Positions 53,085 through 63,490 of a DNA stretch of 64,000 nt are shown here, one piece after another. The DNA is from Eulemur rufifrons (taxonomy: Eukaryota; Chordata; Mammalia; Primates; Lemuridae): positions 43,348,001 to 43,412,000 of the forward strand of contig NC_090990.1 in NCBI RefSeq assembly GCF_041146395.1, given 5' to 3'. The notes beneath the pieces are model-generated. The model saw only the letters and a list, made by a program, of their open reading frames with translations, ran no database searches and was not told the origin of the DNA. How positions within the stretch are numbered: position 1 is the first letter of the stretch; each line of letters opens with the position of its first letter. The translations under genes were made by a program, and so were the position numbers.

Positions 53085-55435
53085 GCCAAATGAGGAGATG
53101 GGCAAATGCTCTCCCTCCAAAACATCCATAGAGCTGGACAACATCAATAAAATCAACTGTTTCAAGCACTCTGGAAACTGACCAACAGCATATAACAATC
53201 TGAGATACATTTATGCTTGAAAACCTGAAGTTTAGATCAGAACCGTGGGAATCTGTTGCATTCTTGCCTGGGACTTCCCCACTTCCCACTACCCCTCAGG
53301 TGCAGGTGACATGCAATTTTCTAAGAGGACAGAATAAGCCTGAAGACCACACTTCTCTGCCAGGTAAAACGGGCTCACTGGGTTCGAAGGAGTGGGAGAA
53401 GCCCACGCTCAGGGGTGATCAGTGGAAGTGATGACTCGAGGCAGCCAGCAGGGAGGACGAACAGCTCCACTCTGCTCTGAGACGAGCACGTTCCCAACTG
53501 AGCCTGTTCGTATGGCTCAAGCTGTTCACACACTCCTGCCAGAGCAGCTTCGAAAAATACCTGAACTTTTAATATGCTCTTATGCCCACACACAGTTCCA
53601 AGGAAGCTCTGCTGGCTTGAAGTGTTTGAACAAAACCTCTGTCCAGTCATTGGCTGACCGCTAAGCTATGCAAACACACAGCAACCCTTAGGCTTAAAAA
53701 TAAAACATGAGTGGGGAAAAAAAATTGAGCAGAGACACCAGCAGCTGCACACCGTGGAGAGAGGGAAATGAATTTCATAAATTTAATCCATGCAGGTTCC
53801 TGAACAACCCAACAGTGATCAAAAGTGAGAAGAGCTCCTTTTCTAAATTCCAAATCTCATATTCAGTTTAAAGCTTTACAACACGTCTCCAAGCAATGGT
53901 GGGTAGAAAGAACTTATTTCCACTTAAGTTCTTCTCTATTTTGCAAAGTTGGCTTGGAAAAGATTGAAATCAGCAGTGAATGGATGTCAGCAAAGAATAT
54001 ATTAAACCAGCTGATGGTATTTCTTTAAAAACATCTCCCTAATCTGAAGTAGAGGTGAGAACATCCACTCAGAACAGGCATTTAATGCAAAGGCTTTTCC
54101 AATCAGCTCTGATTTTTCAAAGCCCTTCTGAGTTTCATAGTTTATAATAGCCTCCTTTTAAAAAATCTTGAATCATTAAAATGCAGCATGCCAATGAAGG
54201 GGACACGGATGTGATTCTCACACACACATTAAAACAAACCGTCATAAAATGCTACCAGTGGCATTGCCTGTTGGAAACAACCAGGACATGGCTGCAGTCT
54301 CAGGCCTGGATAGCACTTCTGGTCCTCTGATATTATAGAAAAGCCTCGTTAACAATCTAGCCAACCCTTTACGAAATGCAAGAATCCCTCCACTGTATCC
54401 TCACAAGCTCCTTTGAGCTTCTGCTAGAACATGTATTAATATAACGGATACAGATTATTTTAGAATACAGGTTAGATCTGGGGTCATTGTGGTGTCATGT
54501 CCAGAATGATAGATATATTTGGTTAACATTTTTCTAAAAAAAATAGCAATATTTAAAAGTTAGGCGATTTTGCACAAAAACATGTTTTTCTAACTTTTAA
54601 AAGCAGCATAGTTCTGGCCACCCTGGGCCCCATTTCACATGGAAACAACGGAATGAGGCTGATGAACAGACAGATGCTCCCTTTGAAAGGAGCCTGGACC
54701 TTCTAGTTCACTAAGGTCCCTACCACTCCCTAATGTCCACAGGCCCACGTTAAGCACCATACTCACACTGTCGCCTTTCTTAAGGTAAAGAAAAACAGAC
54801 GCGTTCCCAGACCTCTCTCCAATGAGGGGAAATGAAAGGCAGACAGAAACAGCTCTGGTTTCAAGCTCACTCACCAAGTGCCTGGCCCTGAGGAATGCAA
54901 GCCTGGGATCCCCAGTGTGCGAGGAAGCCTGAAAGACCCTTCTCATCTCCATCAGTTTGCCATGCAATTCCTGCAAATCTCTCCGAAACTCCGTACATCA
55001 CTTTATCAATTGCAAAAGGAGGCTCTGTTCTCGATCCTCGCTCCCTCCACCTGACAGGAATGCTGTAGAAGCCCTTTGATAACATCTTTAAAAGGGCAGT
55101 GAGCTTCCCAGATGTAAGTACATACAGCAGAGTACGCATGTTAACATGTGGAGTCTTATTAAAGTTGCTTATCTACCTCTGAGTGACACTCTCATATAAG
55201 TGGCAAAAAACTCATGGTCAGATAATGCTAAGCAGTATTCCAGGCCCAGATTACATGGCAGACCTATAAACCAACTAAATTTTGTGAAACAACAACAACA
55301 AAAAAAGAAAAAAACATAAAACCCACAGTCAGAGGCCGGGGAGGGGTGCAAGAGTGAGGAGTAAGAGGAAAAGGAACTCTGTTTTAACCACTGCCACTAA
55401 AGAGAAGGTATGAGCAGACAGGGGGTCATGAATCT
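53085..55435. other. 2.3 kb unique stretch, nothing recognised
   Basis: The longest repeat-poor stretch in the right half. Several 60-113 codon frames on both strands, none with a known motif. AT-rich around 54100-54600, with a short inverted repeat (listed separately). Confidence 0.4.
54552..54601. repeat. 12-bp perfect inverted repeat with 26-base loop
   Basis: TTTAAAAGTTAG at 54552-54563 and its exact complement CTAACTTTTAAA at 54590-54601. Possibly a decayed transposon or a chance AT-rich hairpin. Confidence 0.7.
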
Positions 55436-55439
55436 AGAA

Positions 55440-55665
55440 GACCATGTTGCTATCATTCATTGTGGGCTTCCTGTACATTATACACCTTATATGCATGATT
55501 TCATTTAATTCTTTAGAACACTCTATGAGATAGCTATTATTATTGTTGTCAGTTTATGAAGAGCCTGAGCCTTAGGGAGATTAAGTAATGTTTCTAAGGA
55601 CACATAGTCAGTAAATGAGGGTTCAGCTTCAGGGACTAAATTCTTAATTGCTGTGCAATTTTACT
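55440..55665 (-). repeat. MIR SINE, antisense
   Basis: GATTTCATTTAATTCTTTAGAACACTC, GTTTATGAAGAGCCTGAGCCTTAGGGAGATTAAGTAATG, ACATAGTCAGTAAATGAGGG. Confidence 0.85.
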
Positions 55666-55739
55666 CTCTATACTCAAGGGGGAAGGGAAGGAACTGCATT
55701 TATTAATCAATTACTATTAATATATGTCAGGCTAGGTTA

Positions 55740-56910
55740 TTTTTTTTATTGAAGCTATATTGAGCTATAATCTACATACCATAAAATTTACCAGTTTTAA
55801 GCATACAATTCCAAGATTTTTAGAAAATTTACAAAATTGTGCAACTGTCACCATAATCTAGTTTTAGAACATCACCACCACCCAAAAAGATCCCTTGTAT
55901 CTATTTGTAGTCAATCCCTGTTTCCACTCCTAGCTCCAGGCAACCACTAATCTACTTTCTGTCTGTATAGATTTTCTAGACATTTCTTATAAATAGAATT
56001 ATGCAATATGTGATTTCTTGTATTTAGCTTATTTTACTTAGCATATTTTTGAGATTCATCCATGTTTTAGCATTATTAGTATTTCATTACTTTTATTCCA
56101 CTGTGTAGTTATATTACATTTTGTATATCCTTTCACCACTACATGAACATTTGAATCGTTTCCATTTATTTGAGTCCTATAAATAATGCTGCCATGAGCA
56201 TTCCCAGACAAGTCTTTTGGGCAACATGTTTTCACATAGATAGATACCAATGAGTGGAATTGCTGGACTATATGGTAAATTCACTTTTAACTTTTTAAGA
56301 AACTGCTTTCTGAAATGGCTGTATCATTTTACATTTTCACTAGCATTGTGTGAAACATTGTATATTGCAGTTTCCCTACAACCTAACCAACACTTATTAT
56401 TATTTGACTTTTTGATGATAGCCATTCTGTTCAGTATGGAGTAGTATCTCATTGTGGGTTTTGTTTTTTTCTTTTTGGAGGCAGGGTCTCACACTCTGTC
56501 ACCCAGGCTGCAATGCAGTGGCATCATCATAGGTCACTACAACCTCAAATTTCTGGGCTCAAGCAATCTGCCTCAGCCTCCCTAGTAGCTGGGACTACAG
56601 GTGCATGCCACCACACCCAGCTAATTTTTCTATTTTTTGTAGAGATGGGGGTTTCCCTCTTGCTCAGGCTGGTCTCAAACTCCTGATTTCAATCTATCCC
56701 TCCACTTCAGCCTCCCAAAGTCCTAGGATTACAGGCATGAGCCATCGCACCTGGCCTCATTGCAGTTTTAACTTGCATGTCCGTAACTAGTGGATATTGA
56801 GACTCTTTTAGTATACTCATTAGTCATATTTTCTGTGTTGAAATACCTGTTCAAAACTTTCACCTATTTTAAAATTGTTTGTCTTATGCTAGTTTTTATA
56901 CATATTTTCT
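55740..56910 (-). mobile_element. old L1 (L1M) 3' region, antisense, split by an Alu
   Basis: GAGCTATAATCTACATACCATAAAATTTACC, CATAATCTAGTTTTAGAACATC, ATTTTACTTAGCATATTTTTGAG, GGAATTGCTGGACTATATGG run in order to 56448; the copy resumes after the Alu at 56757 (TAACTTGCATGTCCGTAACTAG). It corresponds to 3'UTR and the end of ORF2. Confidence 0.9.
56464..56756 (-). mobile_element. Alu SINE (J-like), antisense, inserted in L1
   Basis: Starts with a T-rich tail complement, then GGGTCTCACACTCTGTCACCCAGGCTG, AGTAGCTGGGACTACAGG, ends AGCCATCGCACCTGGCC. Flanking TCATTGTGGGTTTT (56449-56462) and TCATTGCAGTTTT (56757-56769) are the target duplication, both within the same L1. Confidence 0.95.
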
Positions 56911-56914
56911 CGCT

Positions 56915-57050
56915 ACTGCGCCAGGAAGAGTAAAAACAATCCTCACTTTTGAAGATGGAGAAACTGAGTCAGAGAGAAGTTAAATAACTTTCCCAAGGTC
57001 ATCCCACCAGCTAATAATGGTAGTTCTTCTGGCTCCAAGACCTCTGGTTC
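56915..57050 (-). repeat. MIR fragment, antisense
   Basis: TGAAGATGGAGAAACTGAGTCAGAGAGAAGTTAAATAACTTTCCCAAGGTCATCCCACCAGC. Confidence 0.85.
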
Positions 57051-57054
57051 TTTT

Positions 57055-57425
57055 CTATATTAATGTTGCAACCTGGTGGTCAGTGGCTGATTACAGCCCA
57101 CAGACATATCTATATGATCCATGCCATGAAAAAATATATAACCAAGATTTAAAAACTGGAAGGATTCACATAGAAATCCAGACTTCTGGCTCCTTGTAAA
57201 ATCATGGAAGATCTAATAGTACCAGGCCCACATTCCACACTCTGTAAATATGTAGAATTCTGACATATTCCAAAAACACTCTCTCTGAGCTGAGTAGCAA
57301 TTGCCTATTCCAGACAGACCCTGTACTGTTCAGGGAGCCATGTACAGTCGAACCTCCAGCTCATTCACTGGTGTTCCCTGCCCTGTAGGCATCTGAGTTT
57401 GGAGCCATCCTGTTATGTGGCTACA
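57055..57425. other. unique stretch, nothing recognised
   Basis: No repeat or exon identified. Confidence 0.4.
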
Positions 57426-57433
57426 CTCTATGC

Positions 57434-57764
57434 CTGTGATCCCTAATCCCCAGGCCACGGACTAGTACTGGTCCACAGCCTGTTAGGAACCGGGCTGTGT
57501 CACTGCCTGAGCTCTGCCTCCCCTGCTGCCTCTCCCCCTGCCCCGACCACCACCCGTGGAAAAATCATCTTCCATAAAGCTTAGGAACCGGGCAGCACGG
57601 CAGGAGGCGAGTGGCAGGCAGGTGAGTGAAGCTTCATCTGTATTTACAGCCGCTCCCCACCACTCGCATCACTGCCTGAGCTCCACCACCCCCCACCCTC
57701 CCTCCCTGGAAAAATTGTCTTCCATAAAACTGGTCCCTGGTGCCAAAAAGGTTGACGATCACTG
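57434..57764. mobile_element. MER1-type hAT MITE (Charlie3 family), internally duplicated
   Basis: Begins CTGTGATCCCTAATCCCCAGG and ends GTTGACGATCACTG, with CGGACTAGTACTGGTCCACAGCC and AACTGGTCCCTGGTGCC near the ends. Flanked by CTCTATGC (57426-57433) and CTCTATAC (57765-57772), 7 of 8 matching. Inside, GTTAGGAACCGGG, CACTGCCTGAGCTC and GGAAAAAT..CTTCCATAAA each occur twice in the same order (57482-57580, then 57581-57731), so part of the element was tandemly duplicated; the first unit lacks the GCAGCACGGCAGGAGG-to-CGCATC segment. Confidence 0.9.
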
Positions 57765-58018
57765 CTCTATACCATCTTAGGAAACCATTCTTTACGTAGG
57801 TAAAGAAAACTCAACTCTATTAGAATATACAAATGTAAAAACCAGATAAAATTGAGTCTGTGGCAAAAAGAATCTGTAATTTAGGACAGTATTCACCATA
57901 GAGCAAAGTTCCCCTGGAGCAGTGGTATTAAAAAAAATGGCCTTAACCCTGTCTCTTCAAATCCAATATCTAAAACATTATTAAAAACAGAAGTTGCTCT
58001 AAGAAAACATGGAGCTGG

Positions 58019-58364
58019 TGTCTTAGTCCATTTTGTGTATTATAACAGAATACCTGAGACTGGGTAATTCTTCATGAGCAGAAATGTATTGGCTCTGAGT
58101 TGTGGAGGCTGGGAAGTCCCATATCAACCTGCTGGCACCTGGTGAGGGCCTTCCTGCTGTATCATTACATGGCAGAAGGTAAGAGAGTGAGAGAGTGGGC
58201 AAGAGGGGGCCAAACTTGCCCTTTTATAACGGCATTAATCCCATCTATGAGGGCAGAACCCTCATGGCCTAATCACCTCTTAAAGGCCCCACCTCTCGAC
58301 ACTGTTACAAAGACAACTAAATTTCAACATGAGCTTTGTAGGGGGAAACATTCAAATCATAGCA
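58019..58364 (-). mobile_element. solo LTR of ERVL-MaLR type, antisense
   Basis: TGTCTTAGTCCATTTTGTG, ACAGAATACCTGAGACTGGG, GAGGCTGGGAAGTCCC, GGTGAGGGCCTTCCTGC, GAGGGCAGAACCCTCATGGCCTAATCACC, ending CATTCAAATCATAGCA. Related to but distinct from the copy at 20861. No internal retroviral sequence. Confidence 0.8.
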
Positions 58365-58530
58365 ATTGGAGTCATGTTATTGATTTTATTTTACAGAAGA
58401 TGAAACTGGGGCTCAGAGAAGTTCAGTAACTAGCCCATAGTCACACAGCTGGTGGGGAAATGATACAGCTAGAACTCAAGCTGAAGTCCTTGGAAACTGA
58501 GGTCAGGACTCTACTTGCACCAGAGCTGCC
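58365..58530 (-). repeat. MIR fragment, antisense
   Basis: TTTTACAGAAGATGAAACTGGGGCTCAGAGAAGTTCAGTAACTAGCCCATAGTCACACAGC. Confidence 0.92.
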
Positions 58531-58559
58531 TCTGTGGGCCATTCTTGTCACTTAGAACA

Positions 58560-58650
58560 AAAGCCACCTCATTAACTTCTATGTTTCCAGTGCTAGGCAT
58601 AATATCTGATACATAAAATACTCTATAAATATTTGTTAAATAAATAAAAT
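58560..58650 (+). repeat. L2 terminus, sense
   Basis: CAGTGCTAGGCATAATATCTG, ATAAATATTTGTTAAATAAATAA. Confidence 0.75.
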
Positions 58651-58884
58651 AGTTGTGATAAAAATGTTACATTTTAATTTGGTAACCAACATGGAGGTTC
58701 AGGTGAGAGAAAAATAAGTTCAATACAACTGTCTTAATGTAGCTGAATATTCAAATGTTGGGGGGAAAGAATCATACATTAACTAAGCATTTTCTACGTA
58801 CAGGGAGTTGTGCTTATTGTTATGAGAAAGTCAAGGGACTATAACACACACTACTTGTTGTACACTGAATTTAGGGTGCACTGT

Positions 58885-59055
58885 ACCTAGCTGCCCTACT
58901 TATTCTGTTTCCTTTAATGCTCACAACAACCTTACAAAGTATTTATAAGCATCCCCATCTCATACCCCAAAATGAAAAAAATGACCTGCTCAGAGTTACC
59001 CACAGTTGATGAAGCTGTCTGACTTCAAAGCCCACTTGTTTGTACTATACCACAA
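58885..59055 (-). repeat. MIR fragment, antisense
   Basis: TTTAATGCTCACAACAACCTTACAAAG, CCCCATCTCATACCCC, ACTTCAAAGCCCACTTG. Confidence 0.75.
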
Positions 59056-59164
59056 AAGGTTGGGCAATTTACATTGGTGACCCAAGAATTAAATAATAAC
59101 AGAGGAAAATATAATAACACCTCAACTATTATAAGGCAGTCCAAAATTCACCGCAGAAGTGCTC

Positions 59165-59300
59165 TGATATCAAAGAAGAGTGATTCTCTGAGCCGCAATT
59201 TCCTCATCCATGATATGGGTCATAAATATGCCCTCCACCCAGTGGGGTTGTGGAGATCAGCTGCTTCAGTGGATGTGGAAGGACTTTTGAAACAGAAAGT
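59165..59300 (+). repeat. MIR fragment
   Basis: CTCTGAGCCGCAATTTCCTCATCCATGATATGGG and a GGTTGTGGAGATCAG tail. Confidence 0.75.
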
Positions 59301-59549
59301 ATAAGGTTGGTGGTCCTTAAGCCCTTGCAATGTGGCCTCTGTTCTCTTGTGTTTTCAAAAGCGTCATTTCCAAAATCACCAGTGATCTTCTGCTAACTAA
59401 AGTAGTGACCTTTTCTCAATCTTTTCTAACCACACGTTCCCTGAAACCTTTTGGAAATTTTTTACGCCAATATCCACTCCCTCCCCTTCCTTTCTGAAAC
59501 AAACTCTCTGCCTTATCTCTATGTCTATGTCTCTGCCTCTGAAGCATGG

Positions 59550-59597
59550 ACACACACACATACACACACGCACACACACATACGCGCACACACACAT
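59550..59597. repeat. (CA)n, interrupted
   Basis: ACACACACACATACACACACGCACACACACATACGCGCAC; abuts the LTR that follows. Confidence 0.95.
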
Positions 59598-60420
59598 TGT
59601 TACGGGTGAAACTGTGTCCTCCCAAAATCCATATGCTGAAGTCCTAATCTCCAGTACCTCAGAACATGACCTTATTTGGAAATAGGGTCTTTACAGTGGT
59701 AACCAAGTTAACCTGAGGTCATCAAGATGGGCCCTCATCCAAAGTGACTGCTGTCCTTATAAAAAGGGGAAATTTGGAAACAGACTCACACTCAGAGAGA
59801 ATGCCATGTGAAGGTTGGAGAGATGCTTCCACAAGACAAGAAACTACCAGAAGCTAGGGGAGAGGCCTGGAACAGATCCTTCCCTCACAGGCCTCCGAAG
59901 GAACCAACCCTGCTGACCCTTTGATCTCTGACTTCCAGCCTCCAGAACTGCAAAACAATAAATCTCTGCTGTTTAAGCGTGTGGTCCCCCACCCTGGGGC
60001 CGCAGACTGGTACCAGTCTGTGACCTGTTAGGAACTGGGCCACACAGCAGGAGATGAGTAGTGCGTGAGCAAGTGAAGCTTCATCTGTATTTACAGCCGC
60101 TCCCCATCACTCACATCACTGCCTGAGCTCCGCCTCCTGTCAGATCAACAGCGGCATCAATTACAGGAAAACCACCTCAGGACCCCCACTGATCCTGCAT
60201 TATAGTGAGATGTATAATTGTTTCATTATACATTACAATGTAATAATAATAATGTACACAGTAAGTGTAATCTGCTTGAATCATCCTGAAACCATTCCCC
60301 ACCCCTGGTCGGTGGAAGAACTGTCTTCCAAGAAACCAGTCTCTGGTGCCAGAAAAGGTTAGGGGCCACTTGTTAAGTGCCATAAGTTTACAGCACTGAG
60401 TTACCGCATCACTAGCAAAC
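59598..60420 (+). mobile_element. MLT1-type LTR (ERVL-MaLR), split by a MER1
   Basis: Part one, 59598-59977: TGTTACGGGTGAAACTGTGTCC, CAGTACCTCAGAACATGACC, GTCCTTATAAAAAGGGGAAATTTGG, CTTCCAGCCTCCAGAACTGC, AATAAATCTCTGCTGTTTAAG (polyadenylation signal AATAAA). Part two, 60371-60420, completes it: GCCATAAGTTTACAGCACTGAG to CTAGCAAAC. The gap is a MER1 insertion. No retroviral genes present. Confidence 0.85.
59978..60370. mobile_element. MER1-type hAT element nested in the LTR
   Basis: GTGGTCCCCCACCCTGGGGCC, GACTGGTACCAGTCTGTGACCTGTTAGG, AGCTTCATCTGTATTTACAGCC, CTCCGCCTCCTGTCAGATCAAC, AAACCAGTCTCTGGTGCCAG, ending GGTTAGGGGCCACT. Flanks TGTTTAAG and TGTTAAG are consistent with a decayed 8-bp target duplication. 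Confidence 0.92.
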
Positions 60421-60421
60421 C

Positions 60422-60454
<33 letters not shown>
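60422..60454. repeat. (CA)n microsatellite
   Basis: About 16 uninterrupted CA units just after the LTR end. Confidence 0.97.
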
Positions 60455-60456
<2 letters not shown>

Positions 60457-60820
60457 CTCTGCTGACCATTTATCCTTTGATTCCCTTTCTCTCTCCCAAA
60501 TCTTTGTGTACCTCTTCCCCAAAGCCATGCCCCTGTATCTCTCATTTCTGCACTTTCTCCAGCCTTTCCCTTGTTATTCTAACTCAAAATTATGGCTTCC
60601 GTGATCTCATCTGTATGGATACCAGATTTATTTCTCCTGTCTGACATTTTTATTTCTAACAAGTGTTGTCAAAAAGTCTGCAAATACCTTCCAATAGTAC
60701 CTGTCAACAGGTACCTGCGTGAGTGCCAGTACATTTCATCCTCAGTCACAAGACACTTTCTCTCTTGGGATAATGTGTACCCTCCAGAGGTAGCAGGGTT
60801 GAAAAGTCTGGGCTTTGAAA
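60455..60820. other. unique stretch, nothing recognised
   Basis: The 110-codon frame at 60592-60924 on the plus strand has no motif and its end falls in a MIR. Confidence 0.4.
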
Positions 60821-60824
60821 AAAA

Positions 60825-61000
60825 ATCAGATCTAAGTTCTAAGCCTCGTTCAGTTTCCTCAACTATACAATGGAAATTAAAAAGAACTGTCTTAAAAAAT
60901 TGTTCTAAAGAGAGCCTGAGATAATGGATGTCAAGTGCTCAGCACAGAGGCTGCGACTGGTTTATAGTAAGCATGGTACGTGGCAGCTATTATTATTAGA
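60825..61000 (+). repeat. MIR fragment
   Basis: CTAAGCCTCGTTCAGTTTCCTCAACTATACAATGG, GAGATAATGGATGTCAAGTGCTCAGCACAGAGGC. Confidence 0.85.
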
Positions 61001-61020
61001 AGCTTTTTATCTACTGTCAT

Positions 61021-61220
61021 CAGAGGTCAGCAAACTTTTCTATAAAGGGACAAATAGTAAATATGTTTGGTTTTTCAGGACATATAAAGTCTTCATCGCA
61101 TTTTCTTCTTTGTTTTTTGTTTGTTTACAACTATTTAAAAATGTAAAAACCACTCCTTTTGTGGACTATACACAAATGGAATGCAGGCAAAATTTAACCC
61201 TTGCCAATCTCTGGGCTACA
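61021..61220. mobile_element. hAT MITE, same family as 8423-8629, opposite orientation
   Basis: Starts CAGAGGTCAGCAAACTTTTC, AAAGGGACAAATAGTAAATATG, continues with CAACTATTTAAAAATGTAAAAACC and a decayed end. No clean target duplication at the right end, where an L1 fragment begins. Confidence 0.75.
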
Positions 61221-62200
61221 AACTCCAGTACAATGCTAAATAGAAGTGGTGAGATTGGACTTCTTGTCTTGTTTCTGATCTGAAGGGGAAAGAATTCAGT
61301 CTCACACCATTAAGTATGAAGTTAGCGATAGGTTTTTCTTAGATATTGTTTACAGCTAGAAGTTCCTTCCATTCCTAATTTATTGACAGTTTTTGTCAGG
61401 AATGGGTGTTGAATTTTGTCAAATACTTTTTTGGCATGTATTGAGATGATTATATGTCATCTTTTTGTCTTTTATTCTATTTACATGGTGTGTTATGTTA
61501 CTTGATTTTTGGATGTTTAAAGAACATTGTATTCTGAAGATAAATTCCACTTGATCATGAGGTATAATCTATTTTATATGTTTCTGAATTTAATTTCCTA
61601 ATATTTTGAGGATTTTGCATCTTACATTCATGAAGAATATGGCTCTCTAGTTTTACTTTCTTATGATATCTTTGTCTGGCCTTGGTATTAGGTTAATACT
61701 GGACTCAAAGAATGAGTTGGGAAGTGTTTCCTCCTCTTCTATGTCTTCGGACAGTTTGCATAGGATTGGTGCTAATTCCTTTTTAAGTATTTATTAGAAT
61801 TCACCAGTACAGCCATCCAGGACTAGGCTTTTCTTTGTCAAAAATTTTTCAATTAATAATTTATCTTCTTTGCTTGTTATAAGTCTATTCACATTTTTAA
61901 TCTTTGAGTAAATTTTGTTAATTTGTATGTTTCTAGAAATCTGTCCATTTTATCTAAGTTTTCTAATTTGTTGGCAAAACATTGTCCAGAGAATTCCCTT
62001 ATAAGCCTTTTAGTATCTGTAAGGTGATTAGTAATGTCATTTCCTTTATTCCAGACTTTTTTCATTTGTGCTTTGTCTCTTATTCTTGATCACTCTAGCA
62101 AAAGGTTTATACATTTTACTATTTTCATTAAATTTTTAGTTTTAATTTTTTTCTAATTTTTTTTTCTGCTGTTTCATGTCCCCCACTCTACTTTGTATTA

Positions 62201-62527
62201 TAGTTGGCCTCAATATCTGTGGGTTCCATATCCTTCAATTCAACCAAGTGTGGACTGAAAATATTTAGGGAAAAAAACAATAAAGAATGATACAATAATA
62301 AAGAATAATATAAATTTTTAAAAATACAGTATAACAATTATTTACATGGCATTTACATTGTATTAAGTATTATAAGTAATCTAGAGATGACTTCATGTAT
62401 ATAGGAGGATGTGTGTAGGTTATATGTAAATACTATGCTATTTTATATAAGGGACTGGAACATCCATGAATTTTGGCATCTGAAGGGGGTCCTGGAACCA
62501 ATCCTCATGGGTAATGAGGGACAAGTG
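62201..62527 (+). mobile_element. MER2 (Tigger1-type MITE), full length
   Basis: TAGTTGGCCTCAATATCTGTGGGTTCC at one end, GAACCAATCCTCATGGGTAATGAGGGACAAGTG at the other. TA dinucleotides flank it at 62199-62200 and 62528-62529, the TcMar target duplication. The host L1 continues cleanly on both sides. Confidence 0.92.
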
Positions 62528-63336
62528 TATTTCCTTCCTTCTACTAGCTTTGGGTTTTAAGTGCTCTTATTTTTCTAGTTGTTTAATTAGAAAACAGTGT
62601 AAACTTAAGTCACCGGTTTGAAATCTTTCTTTCTTTCTAATATAGGCATTACAAACTATAAATTTTGCTCTAACTAGACTCTATAAATTTTGATGCTTTG
62701 TTTTCATTTTTGTTCAGCATGAAATATTTTCCAGTATTCTCTGTGATTTATTCTTTGACTTATGGTTTTAGAATTGTATTGCCTAATTTCCAAATATTTG
62801 TGAGTTTCTCAAATTTCTTTCAGCTACTGATGTTTAATTTGATATTGGTTTCATTGAAGAATACACTTTGCATGACTTCAATTATTTTCAATTTGTTGAT
62901 GCTTGGTTTATGCTTTAGCATGTGTCCATCCTGAAGAATTATTCTATGTGTGCTTAAAAAGAATATAAATTCTGCTGCTTTTGGATAGAGTGCTCTATAG
63001 ATATCAGTTAGGTCAAACTGGATGATAGTGTTATTCAAGTCATCTATATAATTGCTGGTTTTCTGTCTAGTTGGCCTATCAATTTTTAAGAGTATGATAT
63101 TGAGGTATTCAACCATTATTATTGAATTTTTTACTTTCCCTTCAGTTCTTTCTGTTTTTGCTTCATGTATTTTGGGGCTCTGTTATTAGGTGCATATATG
63201 TTTATAATTATTCTGTTTTCCTGATATCTTGTCCCACTTTCTCGTTAGTAACATTTTATGTCTTAAAGCCTATTTTGTTTGATATTAGTATAGTGACTAG
63301 ACTTCTCTTTTGGTAATTCATATGGTATATCTTTTG

Positions 63337-63490
63337 TTATTTCAAAATATTAAGGGGGTACAAATGTTTTTGGTTACATGTATCGATTTTGTTATGCTTG
63401 AGTCAGGGTTGTAAGTGTGCCCATCACCCAGAGAGTGTTCACTGTGCCAGTTAGGTAGGTTTTCACTCATCCCCTCCTCCCCTCTTATTA
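63337..63490 (-). mobile_element. strepsirrhine-type L1 3'UTR fragment inserted in the old L1
   Basis: TTATTTCAAAATATTAAGGGGGTACAAATG, GTTACATGTATCG, GAGTCAGGGTTGTAAG, TGCCCATCACCCAGAGAG, TCATCCCCTCCTCCCC align in order with 39031-39180 of the near full-length L1. About 150 bp, 5'-truncated down to 3'UTR only. Confidence 0.8.

Noticed and set aside
20861..60420. Paired LTRs at 20.9, 58.0 and 59.6 kb as one provirus
   Set aside because: They are different MaLR subtypes in mixed orientation with no internal retroviral sequence between them; each is a solo LTR.
11721..60454. Regularly spaced repeats as a CRISPR-like array
   Set aside because: All tandem tracts are microsatellites or SINE/LINE copies; no direct repeats with unique spacers of even length exist.
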